Positions 32,547 to 41,052 of a stretch of 51,145 nucleotides of DNA are shown in pieces. The DNA lies in the NCBI RefSeq assembly GCF_025403375.1, contig NZ_JAMPTM010000015.1, positions 1 to 51,145 on the forward strand. Direction: 5' to 3'. The stretch's first letter is position 1, and each line of letters starts with the position of its first letter. The translations under genes were made by a program, and so were the position numbers. The notes under the pieces were generated by a model. It did not search any database, had not been told where the DNA came from, and saw only the letters and a list, made by a program, of their open reading frames with translations. The stretch is from Frankia gtarii. Lineage in GTDB: Bacteria > Actinomycetota > Actinomycetes > Frankiales > Frankiaceae.

Positions 32547-35159
32547 ATGGCCGAACCGACCATGCAGCGAATCCCACAGCTCGGCGCGATCGTGGCCGCG
32601 TCCCGGCCGCGGTCTCGCACGTTCGCGGTTGCCGTGATCGGGCTGCTGTCCGCCGTCGTCGCCGTGTCCATCGTGCTCGGCGTGGTGGGGCCGGACGCGC
32701 ACCCGCACGCCTCGGCGTGGCTGACCACCGCGGACGGCGCGCGCCACCTGGACCGTCAGCCGGACGTGCGGCTGTCCCCGTCGACCGGTCGGGCCGCGGC
32801 CGAGGGCGTCCTGCGGGTCGACACGGACCGGCGTTTCCAGGTCATGGAGGGAATCGGTGCCTCGCTGACCGACTCCTCCGTCTACCTGATCGACACGGCA
32901 CTGTCGTCGCGCGAGCGCGGCAGGCTGATGCGCTCCCTGTTCGACCCCGACGCGGGCGCCGGGCTGAGCTTCCTGCGCCAGCCGATCGGCGCCAGCGACT
33001 TCTCCCGCGCCGCCGTCACCTACGACGACGTCCCCGCGGGCCAGCGCGACCCGCAGCTGCGGCGGTTCAGCGTCACCTCCGACGAGCAGCACGTGCTGCC
33101 CCTGCTGCGGCAGGCCCGCGAGCTCAACCCGGACCTGCGGGTGATGGCGACCCCCTGGACCGCACCGGCCTGGATGCGCACCGGCGGCACGCTGGCGGGG
33201 GCCGCCGGCGGCCCGCTGCGGCCCGACTACACCGCCGCCTTCGCCGCCTACCTGACCGCCTACGCCCGCGCCTACGCCGACGGCGGCGTGCCGATCAGCC
33301 TGATCTCGCCGCTGAACGAACCGCTGGCGCCGCTCGCGAACCATCCCGGCATGCCGATGACGGCCCAGCAGGAGGCGGCGGTGATCGCCGCGCTCGGTCC
33401 GGCGCTGCGCGCGGCCGGGCTGGACACCCGGATAGCGATCTCCGACCAGAACTGGGATCTGGGCTCCTATGCCCTGCAGGTGCTCAGCGACCCCGCGGCG
33501 GCGCCGTGGATTGCCGGGATCGCCTCGCACTGCTACGGCGGGGACCCCTCCGCCCAGGCGGTGCTGCGCGGCCAGGCGCCGCACCTCGCCCAATACGTCA
33601 CCGAATGCTCCAGCGGCTCCTGGTCGAAGGGGTTCGGCGACAGCCTGCGCTGGAGCGCGCAGAACATGGTGATCGGCGCGACGCGCAATGGTGCCGCCAC
33701 GGTCAGCTACTGGAACGTGGTGTTGGACGAGACCGGCGGGCCCAAGCTCGGCGGCTGCCCGAGCTGCCGTGGCCTGGTCACGATCGACCGCCGCACCGGG
33801 AACGTGCAGTACAGCCCCGAGTACTACGCACTCGGCCAGCTGGCCAGGATCACCAGGCCGGGTGCCGTCCGGGTGGACACGGCCTCGCCCGGACCCGGCG
33901 GGTTGGCGAACGTCGCCTTCGTGAATCCGAACGGCTCGCGCGCGCTGGTCGCCTACAACCCGGGGACGGCCGAGGCGGCGGTCACCGTCGACGACGGTCG
34001 GGTGTCGTTCACCGCGAAGGTCCCGGCCGGGGCCATGGCCTCGTTCTCCTGGCCGGGCCCCCGGATCGGGGCCGCGTCGTCCGCTGCCGACGGTGCCGGC
34101 AGTGAGATCGGCGGAACGCAGAACCGCATCCGGGTGATGCCACTGGGGGACTCGCTCGTCGACGGGTTCGTCACCAGCGGCGGCTGGCGCACCCAGCTGT
34201 GGCACCGGCTGGTACAGAACGACGGGGAGCCGGTCGTGTTCGTCGGCTCCCAGCGCGGCGGCCCCCCCGACCTGGGCGACCAGCGGGAGGAAGGCCATCC
34301 CGGCTGGCGCCTTGACGCGCTGCAACGCCAGGCGGCCAGCTGGGTCGGCGCAGCCCAGCCCGACGTCGTCCTGCTCATGGCCGGCACCAACGACATCAAC
34401 GAGGGGGCCACCGCCCAGCAGGCCACCGCCCGGCTCGGCGCACTGCTGCGCACCGTCCTCGCCGCCCGCCCCGGCGTCACCGTGCTGGTGTCGACGCTCG
34501 TCCCGATGCACAACGGCCACGACGCCACCTGGGCGGAGTTCAACGCGGCGGTCCCCGACGTCGTCGCCGCCAGCCGGGCCACCGGCGCGCACGTCTCCGT
34601 CGTCGACCTGTCCTCGGTGGTCCGACCCGACCACTACGTCGACGGGCTGCATCCCGACCAGGTCGGCTACAACGCGCTCGGTGACGCCTGGTACGCCGCC
34701 GTCAAGCCGGTCGTGCGCCGCCTGCTCGCCGCCTCCGACTCCGCCGTCTCGCCCAGGCCTGGACCCCGAATGTCGGCCTCGACGGTCGCGGTGAGCGCCT
34801 GCTGCACCGACACCGGGCCCGCCCTGGCCGCCGACGGCCTGCCCGGCACCCGCTGGACCAGCGGCTACCCCCAGGAACCGGGAATGTGGTTGCAGGCCGA
34901 CCTGCGCACCCCGACGCCGGTCAGCGGCGTCGACCTCGACGCCGGCCCCAGCGGTGGCGACCAGCCGCGCGGATATGCGGTCCGCGTCTCCCTCGACGGG
35001 ACCACCTGGCGGACGGTCGCGACCGGCGGCGACGACGGTCCCCGCGCCAGGATCTCCTTTCCCCCGGTGACTGCTCGTTACGTCCGGGTGCAACTCACCG
35101 TCGCCGTGAGTGACCACTGGTGGTCGGTGGCCGACATCACCCTGCGCAGCACGCCGTGA
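32547..35159 (+). CDS. three-module extracellular enzyme: GH30 glycosidase, SGNH esterase/hydrolase, discoidin-type carbohydrate-binding domain
   Basis: After an N-terminal signal-anchor (FAVAVIGLLSAVVAVSIVLG), residues ~60-510 form a GH30 glycosidase: FQVMEGIGASLTDSS, acid/base E258 in SPLNEPLAP, nucleophile E353 in YVTECSSGS, then a beta-sandwich. Residues ~530-730 form an SGNH/GDSL hydrolase: S536 in PLGDSLVDG, N615 in AGTNDIN, D699 and H702 in DGLHPDQVGY. Residues ~745-870 resemble an F5/8 type C (CBM32-like) module (TRWTSGYPQEPGMWLQADLR, RYVRVQLTV). GH30 enzymes cleave beta-glucosides, xylans or beta-1,6-glucans; SGNH enzymes often remove acetyl groups. It follows the acyltransferase by 12 nt and probably edits the same polymer outside the cell. 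Confidence 0.9.
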   Translation: MAEPTMQRIPQLGAIVAASRPRSRTFAVAVIGLLSAVVAVSIVLGVVGPDAHPHASAWLTTADGARHLDRQPDVRLSPSTGRAAAEGVLRVDTDRRFQVMEGIGASLTDSSVYLIDTALSSRERGRLMRSLFDPDAGAGLSFLRQPIGASDFSRAAVTYDDVPAGQRDPQLRRFSVTSDEQHVLPLLRQARELNPDLRVMATPWTAPAWMRTGGTLAGAAGGPLRPDYTAAFAAYLTAYARAYADGGVPISLISPLNEPLAPLANHPGMPMTAQQEAAVIAALGPALRAAGLDTRIAISDQNWDLGSYALQVLSDPAAAPWIAGIASHCYGGDPSAQAVLRGQAPHLAQYVTECSSGSWSKGFGDSLRWSAQNMVIGATRNGAATVSYWNVVLDETGGPKLGGCPSCRGLVTIDRRTGNVQYSPEYYALGQLARITRPGAVRVDTASPGPGGLANVAFVNPNGSRALVAYNPGTAEAAVTVDDGRVSFTAKVPAGAMASFSWPGPRIGAASSAADGAGSEIGGTQNRIRVMPLGDSLVDGFVTSGGWRTQLWHRLVQNDGEPVVFVGSQRGGPPDLGDQREEGHPGWRLDALQRQAASWVGAAQPDVVLLMAGTNDINEGATAQQATARLGALLRTVLAARPGVTVLVSTLVPMHNGHDATWAEFNAAVPDVVAASRATGAHVSVVDLSSVVRPDHYVDGLHPDQVGYNALGDAWYAAVKPVVRRLLAASDSAVSPRPGPRMSASTVAVSACCTDTGPALAADGLPGTRWTSGYPQEPGMWLQADLRTPTPVSGVDLDAGPSGGDQPRGYAVRVSLDGTTWRTVATGGDDGPRARISFPPVTARYVRVQLTVAVSDHWWSVADITLRSTP

Positions 35160-35258
35160 CTCCACGCGCATCCTCGGGTGGGGGACGCCGCCTCGGGTCC
35201 GGGGACGTGGGCCACGTCATCTGGCGATGTTCGTGCCGTGTCCTATGGTGCCGTGGTG

Positions 35259-36164
35259 ATGCCCCCCTCAGATTCGGATCAGACGGCCGCGCCCCCGCCA
35301 GAGCAGGAGGCGACCGCCACCACACCGCAGACCGACGGCACGCCTGCGGGCCCGCGGGTCGGTGTCAATTCGGCCGTCCCGACGGGTCGGGAGCGCCGCT
35401 ACCCGCCACCGGAGCAGTTCCGTGGGCCGGTCGTCGCCCGTCGGGGGCAGGTCGAGCGTTCCACCACCGATCAGCGGCTGCTCGACACCCGTAGCCCGTC
35501 GGGCTTCGTGCACGGCGACCCGTGGCGGGTGCTGCGGATCCAGAGCGAGTTCGTCGAGGGCTTCGGGCTGCTCGCGGAGCTGCCGCGGGCCGTGACGGTC
35601 TTCGGCTCGGCGCGGATCAGCGTGGACGATCCGATCTACGCGCAGGGTCGTCGTCTCGGGGCGGCGCTCGCCGAGGCCGGTTTCGCCGTCATCACCGGCG
35701 GCGGGCCGGGGACGATGGAGGCGGTCAACCGCGGTGCCCAGGAGGCGGGCGGGCTGTCGGTCGGCCTCGGCATCGAGCTGCCGTTCGAGCAGCGGCTCAA
35801 CGACTGGGTCGACCTGGGCGTCAGCTTCCGGTACTTCTTCGTCCGCAAGACGATGTTCGTCAAGTACGCCGAGGCGTTCGTCATCCTGCCCGGCGGGGTC
35901 GGCACGCTCGACGAGCTGTTCGAGGCGCTCACCCTCGTCCAGACCGGGAAGGTCACCCGGTTCCCGGTGGTCCTCATCGGGTCGCAGTACTGGTCGGGCC
36001 TGGTGGAGTGGCTGCGTTCCACCGTCCTGCCGGCCGGCCTGATCAAGGAATCCGACCTGCACATCCTGTCGATAACCGACGATGTCGACGAGGCGGTGCG
36101 CATCATCGTGCAGGGTACAGCCGGGCACGCCGAGCCGCCCCGCTCGGAGGTGGCCGAACCGTGA
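35259..36164 (+). CDS. LOG-family (TIGR00730) protein 1
   Basis: Rossmann-fold protein of the LOG family, formerly annotated as lysine decarboxylase. Characteristic motifs are FGSARISVDDPIYAQGRRLG, ITGGGPGTMEAVNRGA and ILPGGVGTLDELFEALTL. Family members release free bases from nucleoside 5'-monophosphates, including cytokinin riboside phosphates. The first ~95 residues are an extra Pro/Arg-rich region (RRYPPPEQFRGPVVARRG), common in the longer actinobacterial version. ATG 35259 was chosen; GTG 35256 is adjacent. The GTGA overlap with a second LOG gene indicates a coupled pair. Confidence 0.88.
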   Translation: MPPSDSDQTAAPPPEQEATATTPQTDGTPAGPRVGVNSAVPTGRERRYPPPEQFRGPVVARRGQVERSTTDQRLLDTRSPSGFVHGDPWRVLRIQSEFVEGFGLLAELPRAVTVFGSARISVDDPIYAQGRRLGAALAEAGFAVITGGGPGTMEAVNRGAQEAGGLSVGLGIELPFEQRLNDWVDLGVSFRYFFVRKTMFVKYAEAFVILPGGVGTLDELFEALTLVQTGKVTRFPVVLIGSQYWSGLVEWLRSTVLPAGLIKESDLHILSITDDVDEAVRIIVQGTAGHAEPPRSEVAEP

Positions 36165-36769
36165 ACATCTGCGTCTACTGCGCGTCCTCGTCCGCGATCG
36201 ACCCCGCCCACGTGGAGCTGGCGGCCCAGGCCGGGACGGAGCTCGCCCGGCGTGGACACACCCTGGTGTCCGGCGGTGGCTCGGTGTCGTGCATGGGGGC
36301 GGTGGCCCGGGCGGCGCGGGCCGGCGGCGCCCGCACCATCGGGGTGATCCCACGCGCGCTGCTGGCACTGGAGGTCAGCGACACCGACGCGGACGAACTG
36401 ATCGTCACGGACACGATGCGCGAGCGCAAGGCGCTGATGGACGCCCGCGCCGACGGCTTCCTTGCGCTGCCCGGCGGGCTGGGCACGCTGGAGGAGCTGC
36501 TGGAGATCTGGGTGGCCCGGGTGCTGAGCCTGCACGCGAAGCCCGTCGTCGTCCTCGACCCCGGCGGGGTCTTCGGTCACCTGCGGCTGCTCGTCGACGA
36601 GCTCGTCGAGGGCGGGTTCGTCCGGGACGTCGCCCGCGACACGCTGATCTGGGCCGCCGACGTGGAGGAGGCGCTGGACCGCCTGGAGGCCGCCGCGCCG
36701 GCGGGCGTGGTCCCCGCGGGCGCCGCCCCGCCGCGGCCGACCGACCGGGAGATCATCGAAGGCGACTGA
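36161..36769 (+). CDS. LOG-family (TIGR00730) protein 2
   Basis: 202-residue short LOG: NICVYCASSSAIDPAHVELA at the N-terminus, LVSGGGSVSCMGAVARAA, TIGVIPRALLALE, MRERKALMDARADGFLALPG and GGLGTLEELLEIW. It has the PGGxGTxxE motif needed for phosphoribohydrolase activity and is closest in length to plant and mycobacterial LOG (Rv1205 size is similar). Possible role: nucleotide salvage or cytokinin release; in a plant-associated actinobacterium the latter would matter, but this is inference. Start GTG 36161 has CGGAGG upstream and overlaps the first LOG stop. Confidence 0.9.
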   Translation: MNICVYCASSSAIDPAHVELAAQAGTELARRGHTLVSGGGSVSCMGAVARAARAGGARTIGVIPRALLALEVSDTDADELIVTDTMRERKALMDARADGFLALPGGLGTLEELLEIWVARVLSLHAKPVVVLDPGGVFGHLRLLVDELVEGGFVRDVARDTLIWAADVEEALDRLEAAAPAGVVPAGAAPPRPTDREIIEGD

Positions 36770-36772
36770 CAG

Positions 36773-36798
36773 CCTTTGTCCCTGTGGACGAGACAAGG
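36773..36798. terminator. possible bidirectional terminator between convergent LOG and folP genes
   Basis: A CCTTTGTC...GACAAGG imperfect hairpin (stem about 7 bp with one bulge) lies in the 65-nt gap between the convergent genes. No strong T run follows, so the call is tentative. Confidence 0.3.
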
Positions 36799-36834
36799 AA
36801 GCGGACGGAGCCGGGGCGGGGCAGTCGGAGCGGG

Positions 36835-37824
36835 TCAGACGACGCCGCGGCGGGCGAAGGCAAGATCGGCGTCGCCGCGGATGGCCGCGACCATCCGCAG
36901 CGTGCGCACTGTCGCGGCCACCTGGTGGGCGCGGAAGACCCGGGCGCCGAGCCAGGCGCTTATCGCCGTCGCGGCGAGGGTGCCTTCCAGCCGCTCGTCG
37001 ACCCCGGCGTCCAGGGCCTCCCCGACGAAGTCCTTGTTCGACATGGCGACGAGCACCGGCCAGCCGGTGGCAGCCAGCTCCGGCAGCCGGCGGGTGGCCT
37101 CCAGCGAGTGGCGGCTGTTCTTGCCGAAGTCGTGACCCGGGTCGATGACCACCGAGCCGGGACGAACCCCCAGCGCCACCGCACGTTCGGCGAGTCCCAC
37201 CGTGGTGGTGACGATGTCGGCGACAACGTCGTCGTAGGTCATCCGGTGCGGCCGGGTCCGGGGCGGCAGGTGCCCGGCGTGAGTGCAGACGAGGCCGGTG
37301 CCGAACTCGGCGGCGACCTCGGCGAGCTCCGGATCGACCCCACCCCAGGCATCGTTGAGCAGGTCGGCGCCCTCCCCGGCGACCACTCGGCCGACCGCCG
37401 CCCGCCAGGTGTCGACGCTGATCACCAGGTCGGCGTGACGCGCGCGGACCGCGGCGACGAAGCCGCCGACCCGGCGAAGTTCCTCGGCCGGGCTCACCTC
37501 CCCGCCGGGGGCCGCCTTCACCCCGCCGATGTCGATGATCCCCGCCCCGTCGTCGACGGCCCGGTCGACGGCGTCGAGGGCCTCGGCCTCGCCGTACGTC
37601 GCGCCCCGGTCGAAGAACGAGTCCGGCGTGCGGTTGACGATGGCCATGACGACCAGCTCCGATGGACTGAACACCCGCCGCCCCAGCCGCAGCGGCAGCT
37701 GCCCCGGCGAGGCGTCCCGCCCCGGCGAGGCGTCCCGCGTGGTCCGGCCGGCGTGCGCCGGGTGCGGGGGCAGGGCGGTCGCGTCGGTCGTCTGGGGGGT
37801 CGTCTCGGCGGGGTCGGCGTCCAC
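36835..37824 (-). CDS. folP: dihydropteroate synthase-family protein (FolP2-like)
   Basis: TIM-barrel pterin-binding enzyme: VMAIVNRTPDSFFDRGATYG, GAGIIDIGGVKAAPGGEVS, LVISVDTWRAAVGR, LLNDAWGGVDPELAEVAAEF, VIDPGHDFGKNSRHSLEA, LVAMSNKDFVGEAL. It resembles mycobacterial FolP2, including IGGVKA in place of the usual IGGES-type segment, and FolP2 has been reported to lack normal dihydropteroate synthase activity, so folate synthesis by this copy is uncertain. Start is uncertain: GTG 37824 is chosen; ATG 37872 would place the two divergent starts only 14 nt apart. It is divergent from the DivIVA-domain gene. Confidence 0.88.
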   Translation of the reverse strand: MDADPAETTPQTTDATALPPHPAHAGRTTRDASPGRDASPGQLPLRLGRRVFSPSELVVMAIVNRTPDSFFDRGATYGEAEALDAVDRAVDDGAGIIDIGGVKAAPGGEVSPAEELRRVGGFVAAVRARHADLVISVDTWRAAVGRVVAGEGADLLNDAWGGVDPELAEVAAEFGTGLVCTHAGHLPPRTRPHRMTYDDVVADIVTTTVGLAERAVALGVRPGSVVIDPGHDFGKNSRHSLEATRRLPELAATGWPVLVAMSNKDFVGEALDAGVDERLEGTLAATAISAWLGARVFRAHQVAATVRTLRMVAAIRGDADLAFARRGVV

Positions 37825-37886
37825 CCGGCCAGACTGCCAGATCGGGCGGGGTGACCAGGGCGGTCGGGGCATGGCACGATCGTCCC

Positions 37887-38249
37887 GTGGTGCTCGTCGT
37901 GGAGATTGTGATCGTGGCCGCTGTCGTGTTCGCCGTGGCCGCGCTGGCCGTCGGCCGCTTCGACCGGCTCACCCCGGCGCCGCCCGACAGCGCCTCCGTC
38001 GGCCTGCCCGCCGACACGGTGACGGCCGGCGATGTCACTCACCTGCGGTTCGCGATGGCGCTGCGCGGCTACCGGATGGCCGAGGTCGACGCCGTTCTGC
38101 TGCGTCTGGCCGAGGAGCTGGCCTGGCGAGACGAGGAGCTGGCCCGGCGCGACGACGAGCTCGTCCGGCTGGCGACCTTCGCGCGGATCGGCCCCGAGCC
38201 GGCGGCAGCGGAGCGATCCGCCACGCCGCCGAACAAGTCACAGGACTGA
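37887..38249 (+). CDS. DivIVA-domain membrane-anchored protein
   Basis: 120 residues: an N-terminal membrane segment (VEIVIVAAVVFAVAALAVG), a Pro/Ser linker, then a short DivIVA/Wag31-type motif LRFAMALRGYRMAEVDAVLL and a predicted coiled coil rich in Glu, Arg and Leu (RLAEELAWRDEELARRDDEL). Proteins of this type can localise to curved or polar membranes, but a specific role is unknown. GTG 37887 is followed by a second GTG at 37890; both are reasonable. Its place between folP and the DUF3117 gene is shared by other actinobacteria. Confidence 0.75.
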   Translation: MVLVVEIVIVAAVVFAVAALAVGRFDRLTPAPPDSASVGLPADTVTAGDVTHLRFAMALRGYRMAEVDAVLLRLAEELAWRDEELARRDDELVRLATFARIGPEPAAAERSATPPNKSQD

Positions 38250-38422
38250 TCTGCCCAGTCCCCACGGGTCTCGGCATCCCGTTGACGGACGGTCGATCTG
38301 GGTCACGCGGGACCGACCACCAGCGCGCTCGTCGACACCGGAAACCCACCGTTCACCATCGCCGCCGCCGACCGTTGTGATGCCGCGGGGAGACGTGTTT
38401 CGGTTTGCGGTCCGGTCTACGG

Positions 38423-38428
38423 GATAAT
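38423..38428 (+). promoter_or_regulatory. candidate -10 element for the DUF3117 gene
   Basis: GATAAT in CTACGGGATAATCG lies about 42 nt upstream of ATG 38470. A weak TTTCGG at 38398-38403 could be the -35 with 19-nt spacing. Confidence 0.4.
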
Positions 38429-38469
38429 CGTCGCCAGACGCAGGTCCGACGGCAGGAAGAGGTGCACCG

Positions 38470-38637
38470 ATGGCGGCCATGAAGCCGCGGACGGGTGACG
38501 GTCCGCTCGAGGTGACCAAGGAGGGACGCGGCATCGTCATGCGTGTCCCACTGGAGGGGGGCGGTCGGCTCGTTGTGGAACTCACCGCTGACGAGGCGAG
38601 TGCGCTGGGGGACGCTCTGAAGACCGCGGTCAGCTAG
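38470..38637 (+). CDS. DUF3117-family mini-protein
   Basis: 55 residues beginning MAAMKPRTGDGPLEVTKEGR, with RGIVMRVPLEGGGRLVVELT and ending in an acidic helix and AVS. This matches the highly conserved actinobacterial DUF3117 family (Rv1211 in M. tuberculosis is a member, from memory), whose function is unknown. GAAGAGG lies just upstream of ATG 38470. It is easy to miss because of its size. The next gene begins about 95 nt later. Confidence 0.9.
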   Translation: MAAMKPRTGDGPLEVTKEGRGIVMRVPLEGGGRLVVELTADEASALGDALKTAVS

Positions 38638-38732
38638 CTGTCGTTGCGTACCGTCGGCGCGGCCGACCCGCGGTGGGTGAGGTTGGCCGGGCGGGCGGCG
38701 GTTGATGGGGCGGCGGCGACGAGGAGGGTCAC

Positions 38733-40532
38733 ATGACCATGGACGGATCCGCGTCGAGTCCGGTGCTCGATGATCTGATCGGGTCGCCGCCGGAGATCAC
38801 GCTCCGGTCCGGGAGTGTCAACGACGCGGCGGCCTCCGTCGTCGCCGTCGTGCTGGCGGCGGGGGAGGACGGGCCGGTCTTCGACGCGACCGCCCGACGG
38901 GCCGGCAGCGATCTTGGCGTGGAGCTCGACCGTCTTGTCGAGAGCGAGTCTCTGCGCGGTGACGCCGGTTCTGTGCTGGCCGTCCCGCTCACCGGCGCGG
39001 ACCGGTCGGTTATCCGACTGCTCGTGGTCGGTGTCGGCGCCGGTGAGCCGCGGGACTGGCGGGCCGCCGGCGCCGCCATGGCGCGCCGGGCCGGCACATC
39101 GGCGCGGCTCGCGGTGATCGCGCAGCCCGCGCCGGCCGGCCTGCGGGCCTTCGCCGAGGGGGTCGCCCTCGGCTCCTACCGCGTCTCCGGACTGCTGGAA
39201 CGGGTCGGTCAACCCGGCCGTCTCGCGAACGGCGGGATCCGGCCCGACGCCCGGGACGGGGCCGGCCCCGACGCGCCCGGCCCCGACGCGCCCGGCCCCG
39301 ACGCGCCCGGGCGCGACGCGTTGAACGTCAACGAGATCACGGTGGACGACGCCGGCCTCGACGGCATCGACGCCGCCGGCCCCGGCGCGGACGCGGGCGG
39401 CGAGGCGTCGACACCCACCGGCGGGCCGCTGCGCCAGGTCGTCGTGGTCACCGACCTCGCGGCGGACCCCGCGGCGCTCGCCGCGCTGGGGGCGGCCCGC
39501 GCCGTGGCACTCGGGGTGTACATCGCCCGGGATCTGGTGAACACGCCGAGCCTGGTGAAGTCGCCGGAATGGCTCGCCGACCGGGCGGTGCGCATCGCGG
39601 CCGCGGCCGGCCTCACCGCGACCGTGCTCGGCCCGCAGGAACTGGCCGAGCAGGGCTTCGGTGGGCTGCAGGCCGTGGGCCAAGGTTCGCCGCGCCTGCC
39701 GCGGCTGGTCCGGATCTCCTACGACGGTCCCACGCTGCCCGCCGCGACGCAGGGGCGCTCGGCCCCCGGTCATCGGGTGCTCGTCGGCAAGGGCATCACG
39801 TTCGACTCGGGCGGCCTCTCGCTCAAGCCGGCCGTGTCGATGATCGGGATGAAGACCGACATGTCCGGCGCGGCCGCGGTGCTGGGAACGATGACCGCGC
39901 TGCCGGCACTCGGCGTGCCCGGCCGGGTGACCGGCCTGCTCTGCATCGCGGAGAACATGATCGGCGGCAGTGCCATGCGCCCCGGCGACGTCATCACCTG
40001 CTGGGGCGGGACGACCGTCGAGGTGCTCAACACCGACGCCGAGGGGCGCCTGGTCCTCGCGGACGGCCTCGCCTACGCGGCGGGTGAGCTCGGCGCCGAC
40101 GTCATCGTCGACCTGGCCACCCTCACCGGGGCGATCGCCGTCGCGCTCGGCCGGCGCACCGCGGGCCTGTTCAGCTCCGACGACGATCTCGCCGCGGAGC
40201 TGGCTGCCGCGGCCGACACCGCCGGGGAGCGGGTGTGGCGCCTGCCGCTCACCGAGGACTACCGACCGGCGATCGACTCGCCGGTCGCGGACCTGGCCAA
40301 CATCGGCCGGGCGTTGGACGTCGGCGGCGGGTCCATCACCGCCGCGCTGTTCCTGCGCGAGTTCGCCGGGAAGCTGCCGTGGGCCCACCTCGACATCGCC
40401 GGCACGGCGCGGTCCGAATCCGACGACGGCGAGATCAGTCGCGGCGGCACGGGCTGGGGGGTCCGCACCCTGCTCAGCTGGCTGGCCGCGGGCACCACCG
40501 CGCCGGCGGACGCGTCAGCTCAGACCGGGTAG
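38733..40532 (+). CDS. pepA: leucyl aminopeptidase (M17)
   Basis: Two-metal M17 aminopeptidase that removes N-terminal residues in the cytoplasm as a hexamer. The C-terminal catalytic domain shows K353 and D358 in VGKGITFDSGG, the KTDMSGAAAVLG motif, and the signature N433-TDAEGRLVLADG. The N-terminal macro-like domain is less conserved. Between the two domains is an insertion of about 40 residues with repeated PDAPG units, which makes this 599-residue protein longer than the usual ~500. ATG 38733 has GGAGG upstream. It converges with the small gene at 40581. Confidence 0.93.
   Translation: MTMDGSASSPVLDDLIGSPPEITLRSGSVNDAAASVVAVVLAAGEDGPVFDATARRAGSDLGVELDRLVESESLRGDAGSVLAVPLTGADRSVIRLLVVGVGAGEPRDWRAAGAAMARRAGTSARLAVIAQPAPAGLRAFAEGVALGSYRVSGLLERVGQPGRLANGGIRPDARDGAGPDAPGPDAPGPDAPGRDALNVNEITVDDAGLDGIDAAGPGADAGGEASTPTGGPLRQVVVVTDLAADPAALAALGAARAVALGVYIARDLVNTPSLVKSPEWLADRAVRIAAAAGLTATVLGPQELAEQGFGGLQAVGQGSPRLPRLVRISYDGPTLPAATQGRSAPGHRVLVGKGITFDSGGLSLKPAVSMIGMKTDMSGAAAVLGTMTALPALGVPGRVTGLLCIAENMIGGSAMRPGDVITCWGGTTVEVLNTDAEGRLVLADGLAYAAGELGADVIVDLATLTGAIAVALGRRTAGLFSSDDDLAAELAAAADTAGERVWRLPLTEDYRPAIDSPVADLANIGRALDVGGGSITAALFLREFAGKLPWAHLDIAGTARSESDDGEISRGGTGWGVRTLLSWLAAGTTAPADASAQTG
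39263..39310 (+). repeat. 15-bp in-frame tandem repeat encoding PDAPG
   Basis: Three near-perfect copies of GCCCCGACGCGCCCG lie in the inter-domain insertion of the aminopeptidase. Confidence 0.8.
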
Positions 40533-40580
40533 CGGCTCGCTCCCCGACTGCGCTGGTCGCGATGCCGGTCGGGAGGCCGG

Positions 40581-40949
40581 TCAGGAAGCGGCCCCGGCTG
40601 AGCTCAGGCTGGTGAGCTGGCGGCGGGCCCAGCGCAGGCTGTTGTGCTCCTCCATCACCACGGGCCAGCCCGCCAGCGCCGCCTCGACTGCCTCGCGGTC
40701 CGCCACCGCGAGGACCTCGACCCGCAGCTCGTCGATGTCGGCCTGGTCGACGCGGAGCTGGTCGAGGTAGCGGGCGAGGATCCCGCCGGGGTGCGGCTCG
40801 CGGACCGAGTAGACCTCCCGGGTGTCCGCTACCCAGCTCAGCCGGTAGGTGCTGTGGGTGTCGTGCTGGTCGGTCCACCCGTCCCCGAACGGGACCTCGG
40901 TGGAGGCCTGCCGCCGCGAATCCTCGCGGTAGAACTCCCGGATGTTCAT
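40581..40949 (-). CDS. conserved hypothetical protein
   Basis: 122 residues beginning MNIREFYREDSRRQASTEVP, with FGDGWTDQHDTHSTYRLSWV and VYSVREPHPGGIL. Similar small soluble proteins with the same MNIREFY start occur in many actinobacteria, but no function is known to me. No signal peptide or membrane segment; acidic C-terminal half. ATG 40949 is preceded by GGGGAGGGA, a strong ribosome-binding site. Confidence 0.75.
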   Translation of the reverse strand: MNIREFYREDSRRQASTEVPFGDGWTDQHDTHSTYRLSWVADTREVYSVREPHPGGILARYLDQLRVDQADIDELRVEVLAVADREAVEAALAGWPVVMEEHNSLRWARRQLTSLSSAGAAS

Positions 40950-41052
40950 GGATCATCCCTCCCCGCGGGACGGACCCGCGTAAACGGCCGGACGCCGGTC
41001 GATGGCCGGTCCCGCCAACCCTGGCTCGCCCGGCCCCAGGGTGGTCGGGCGC

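Noticed and set aside
31551-35171. A 1206-codon open frame on the minus strand across the acyltransferase and GH30 genes
   Set aside because: Its composition is Arg/Gly/Asp-rich with no motifs, while the plus strand encodes two clear enzymes with intact catalytic residues. It is an antisense shadow of high-GC coding.
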